Positions 61,637 to 64,000 of a stretch of 64,000 bases of DNA are shown one piece after another (within the stretch, counting starts at the first letter, position 1; each line of letters starts with the position of its first letter). The position numbers and the translations under genes were made by a program. Where the stretch lies: assembly GCA_900323505.1 (NCBI GenBank), contig OOIN01000035.1, positions 62,001-126,000 on the forward strand, read 5' to 3'. Under the pieces are notes generated by a model. The model was not told the origin of the DNA, ran no database searches, and saw nothing but the letters and a program-made list of their open reading frames with translations. Origin of the DNA: Ustilago trichophora (Eukaryota; Basidiomycota; Ustilaginomycetes; Ustilaginales; Ustilaginaceae).

Positions 61637-63826
61637 CTAATTCTCCCATTTGCGGCTAAAAAGAGAGCAAGAGATGCCACGCTGGGTGCATTTGTCGCAT
61701 CGGCCTTTTCCTTCTCCACGGATATGTCCTTTGTTGCTCTTACCATCTCCGTACGTGCACCAGATTTTCATCCGGCTGCAGCAGCTGCACGATGCGGTGC
61801 TTTTGACAAATCCTGGCTCGAGGGGTTCCCATGTCTGAGGGAAGTGCCGCATCTTGCTTCTGTCATTGTGTGCATCAGGAGGAAGGCGAAACTTGCAAGT
61901 GGCTATTTTGCCACCGCCAAGTCGAGCAGGGAGGAGCACCTCGCCATTGGGAGTTGCTTCTTTGCCGAAAGGAGCAAGGGAAGGAGGAGGTGAGGACGAC
62001 GCACGCTTCCGCTTTCTAGGGTTGGGCTCAGCCCTGGCTTGAGGGTGTCGGGCAGTGCTAGACGACAAGGAACTTCCCTGCGAGACATCCTCATCCATCC
62101 CTCGGGTCCTGTCTCCACCTCCAGCCGCGGTCATATCCTTCTGTGTACCCATCATCCAAGTCCAACCACCATCATCCTCTGTAAGCCCAATAAGCCGTTT
62201 ACATTCAGCCAGAGTTTCCTGCACTCTCTCCTTTTTGCATCTCTCCAGCCAGTCATCATCACTTTCGACATCACTCCAAAGATCATCCTCCTCCTCCTCT
62301 GTGACATTCTCCAAATCCTTCCGCTGCTGCTGCTGTTCAAGCTGATCAAAGTACCTCCGAATCTCGTCCTCCCGCGTCCGCCCATTCAAGAGATGTTTCA
62401 GCTTGAAGCACTTCTTCTTCTTATTCGTCTCTGAAGGAGCTGGAAAGCTGACGTTGAGGTCCGATTGGACGGGTGATGGTGGAGTGGATACTTGGCTTTC
62501 ATCGATGTCTCGGGCCGTTGGAGATTGCTGTGATGGCGGTGGAAGACAAGCTGATCGATCGAGGGCTGGTGGAAAGCGATCGGATGAGGAATCAGGTGCT
62601 GGTGTGGCTCTTCCTTTCGATGCGACCTTAGCTGTTGGGGATCGCTGTGATGATGGCTCGCAACTTGTTTGATTAGGAGCTGGTTCGAGGCTGGATTTAT
62701 CGGCAAATGCGGCGATTTGTGTCGCTACTCGCGGGATAGATGCATCATAGCCAGTGGTCTCCGTAACGTTTACCGGTACCGCAAACTCGTACCGGTCCAC
62801 ACCCGGGATCTCATAGCTGAGAAGAGACAAGAGGAAATAGTAGTTCGTGATCGCATTGTCGAAGCTTCGCTCGTCGTCGATCTTGTCAAAGCCGATGCGT
62901 ATGCTGGCAAGACATTTGGCAATCTCTTCAGCATCCCGACGATGGGGTTCAGTCCTCCTAGGGACGAGTTTTGCTGGAGGGCGCTGCAATGTCGATGGTA
63001 TGTGACAAGGTCTTTTGAAATTTTTTGAAGTGTTGACTCTTCTCACAAAGTCCGAAAGAAAGACGCCAGGTAGCTTGTAGCTTAAAAGGCTCAGAAGGCG
63101 TCGATAGGTGATGATGGTTTCGTCGAGGATTGGCGCGTCATTGATCGCGCCAATCAAGGCGCGCATGCTGGCAAGACACTTTCCAATCTCATCAGCATCT
63201 CGACCGGGTTGAATGCCTCTCCAGACGAGTTTTGCTGGCGATCGCTGTGATCGAGGCAGCTGAGGAGCTCGTTGGAGAGCTAGTGGAGCTGTGCTATGTG
63301 TCGCTGCTTGGGAGATAGGTGCGATATTGTCTCTTCGGACGACCCTTTCTGTCGGCGATGGGTGGGATAGAGACACACGATGACATTCCGTAGCTGATGG
63401 GATTACCTTCCCCGAAGAAGCAACCGTATCCGTGACTGTTTCAATCGGCACAACTTTTGCTGTAGGGCATGATTTCCACAGAAATGGCAGACGTACTTGT
63501 TTCAAAGCTGAAGGAGTGCTCTTAGCACGAGGAGCTGAAATTGGAGTTGGAGCAGAAGTTCCTCTCCAGACCACCTTTGCTGTTGGACCTCGTTGCGATG
63601 GAGAGACTCTGGGTCGAAGAGAGCCCGACTGACCTTCAGAAGCTGTTGAAACAATCGAGGCGACAGAAGCACTGCTCGTTTCTTTCCACGTTTCTCTTCC
63701 AGTCGAAGGTGAAACCTGTGGTGGAAGAGCACATTCTTTAGTCGTCTTAGTTGAACTCGGTAGGCAGAGTTCAACAACCACTTCTGACGCCTTTCGACAG
63801 TCGAGGATTTTTTTCCGATTGTTGTT
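61637..63826 (-). CDS. Unrecognised repeat protein with C-terminal Zn2Cys6-like cluster (5' end unresolved)
   Basis: An open frame of about 730 residues without a Met near its start. I do not recognise the protein. Two diverged repeats of about 72 residues occur at 63244-63026 and 62980-62765, sharing PAKLV-x-R, D-A-x-E-I-x-K-C-L-A-S and SLLSY-x-[IL]-PGV. At least six short (P/S)PTAK-V or PAKLV motifs occur in the Pro/Ser-rich remainder. A Lys/Glu-rich helical, acidic middle (REDEIRRYFDQLEQQQQRK) and a basic patch (PRKRKRASSS) precede the C-terminal CX2CX6CX19CX2CX6C (61640-61789), the spacing of a fungal Zn2Cys6 cluster with a long central loop. A nuclear DNA-binding role is inference. The true 5' exon or frame lies upstream; see 63771-64000. 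Confidence 0.6.
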   Translation of the reverse strand, partial: NNNRKKILDCRKASEVVVELCLPSSTKTTKECALPPQVSPSTGRETWKETSSASVASIVSTASEGQSGSLRPRVSPSQRGPTAKVVWRGTSAPTPISAPRAKSTPSALKQVRLPFLWKSCPTAKVVPIETVTDTVASSGKVIPSATECHRVSLSHPSPTERVVRRDNIAPISQAATHSTAPLALQRAPQLPRSQRSPAKLVWRGIQPGRDADEIGKCLASMRALIGAINDAPILDETIITYRRLLSLLSYKLPGVFLSDFVRRVNTSKNFKRPCHIPSTLQRPPAKLVPRRTEPHRRDAEEIAKCLASIRIGFDKIDDERSFDNAITNYYFLLSLLSYEIPGVDRYEFAVPVNVTETTGYDASIPRVATQIAAFADKSSLEPAPNQTSCEPSSQRSPTAKVASKGRATPAPDSSSDRFPPALDRSACLPPPSQQSPTARDIDESQVSTPPSPVQSDLNVSFPAPSETNKKKKCFKLKHLLNGRTREDEIRRYFDQLEQQQQRKDLENVTEEEEDDLWSDVESDDDWLERCKKERVQETLAECKRLIGLTEDDGGWTWMMGTQKDMTAAGGGDRTRGMDEDVSQGSSLSSSTARHPQARAEPNPRKRKRASSSPPPSLAPFGKEATPNGEVLLPARLGGGKIATCKFRLPPDAHNDRSKMRHFPQTWEPLEPGFVKSTASCSCCSRMKIWCTYGDGKSNKGHIRGEGKGRCDKCTQRGISCSLFSRKWEN

Positions 63827-64000
63827 TCATCTGCTCTTGATGTTGATCGTCATCCTGTGAAACGAGTATGAGCGGAACGACTTTGTCTATTGTGCATGTT
63901 GCATTGTTAGCAGGAATCTTGTTGTCCATACGCGTTGCTCCTCCTCCTCCTTCGTTGGAGATTCGAGCCTTGGGTTCGAGAGTCTGCCCAGCAGAAGCAG
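63771..64000 (-). other. Upstream open frame of the repeat protein, shifted one base relative to it; runs off the window
   Basis: On the minus strand a frame is open from the window edge to TGA at 63773-63771. It includes a candidate ATG (MDNKIPANNATCTIDK, about 63932) and protein-like sequence (VVPLILVSQDDDQHQEQMK). It overlaps the start of the repeat-protein frame, which lies one base later. The two frames would join if the A7 run near 63809-63815 had one A fewer, or via an intron (for example GTATGG donor next to that ATG, CTAAC branch-like site inside). It may be an assembly error, a real break, or a first exon. Confidence 0.45.

Overview
The window is nuclear DNA of a basidiomycete fungus, almost certainly a smut (Ustilaginaceae: Ustilago, Sporisorium or a relative). 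Supporting this are long mostly intron-poor genes with C/G-biased third positions, a few short GT-AG introns (about 80-260 nt) with CTGAC/CTAAC-like branch sites, serine-, glutamine- and alanine-rich disordered stretches inserted into conserved proteins, and protein families of the smut type (SPA2, a PKA catalytic subunit, SAGA SPT7). The species cannot be named from the sequence alone.

Layout. 1-12.7 kb: tail of an alpha/beta hydrolase, an AIG1/FAR-17a membrane hydrolase (three exons), choline sulfatase, SPA2 (minus), a 2.7-kb gap, a BLI-3-like FMN split-barrel protein and a short-chain dehydrogenase. 12.8-26 kb: SPT7 (minus, three exons), an outsized FAD-linked oxidase (minus), an L-type lectin cargo receptor (plus) and Mediator MED17 (minus). 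26-41 kb: Golgi Ca/Mn pump PMR1, RNA polymerase subunit RPB8 (two exons), geranylgeranyl diphosphate synthase, ketopantoate reductase, VPS68-like, PKA catalytic subunit, a five-exon ER FKBP (FPR2) with a 19-nt microexon, and splicing factor CWC15. 41.6-52 kb: a large rhodanese plus tyrosine-phosphatase protein (minus), then a 5.9-kb gap holding a 795-bp foldback MITE with TA target duplication. 52-64 kb: 2-oxoglutarate dehydrogenase E1, a GT90 glycosyltransferase, nicotinate phosphoribosyltransferase, POM34-like nucleoporin, myosin regulatory light chain, and at the right edge an unrecognised repeat protein ending in a Zn2Cys6-like cluster.

The genes do not form a metabolic or secondary-metabolite cluster; this is ordinary housekeeping and regulatory chromosome arranged largely as divergent and convergent pairs. 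The most notable items are: two enzymes whose catalytic domains are split by about 440-650 residue disordered insertions; the MITE-like palindromic element; a recurrent GTACA/TGTAC short tandem and palindrome family scattered through most large intergenic spaces; and the edge protein with two diverged internal repeats, several short PTAK-V motifs and an apparent break of frame at an A7 run.

No rRNA, convincing tRNA, CRISPR or transposase gene was seen. Exon structures given here were worked out by hand from splice signals, reading phase and family conservation, and have no transcript support.
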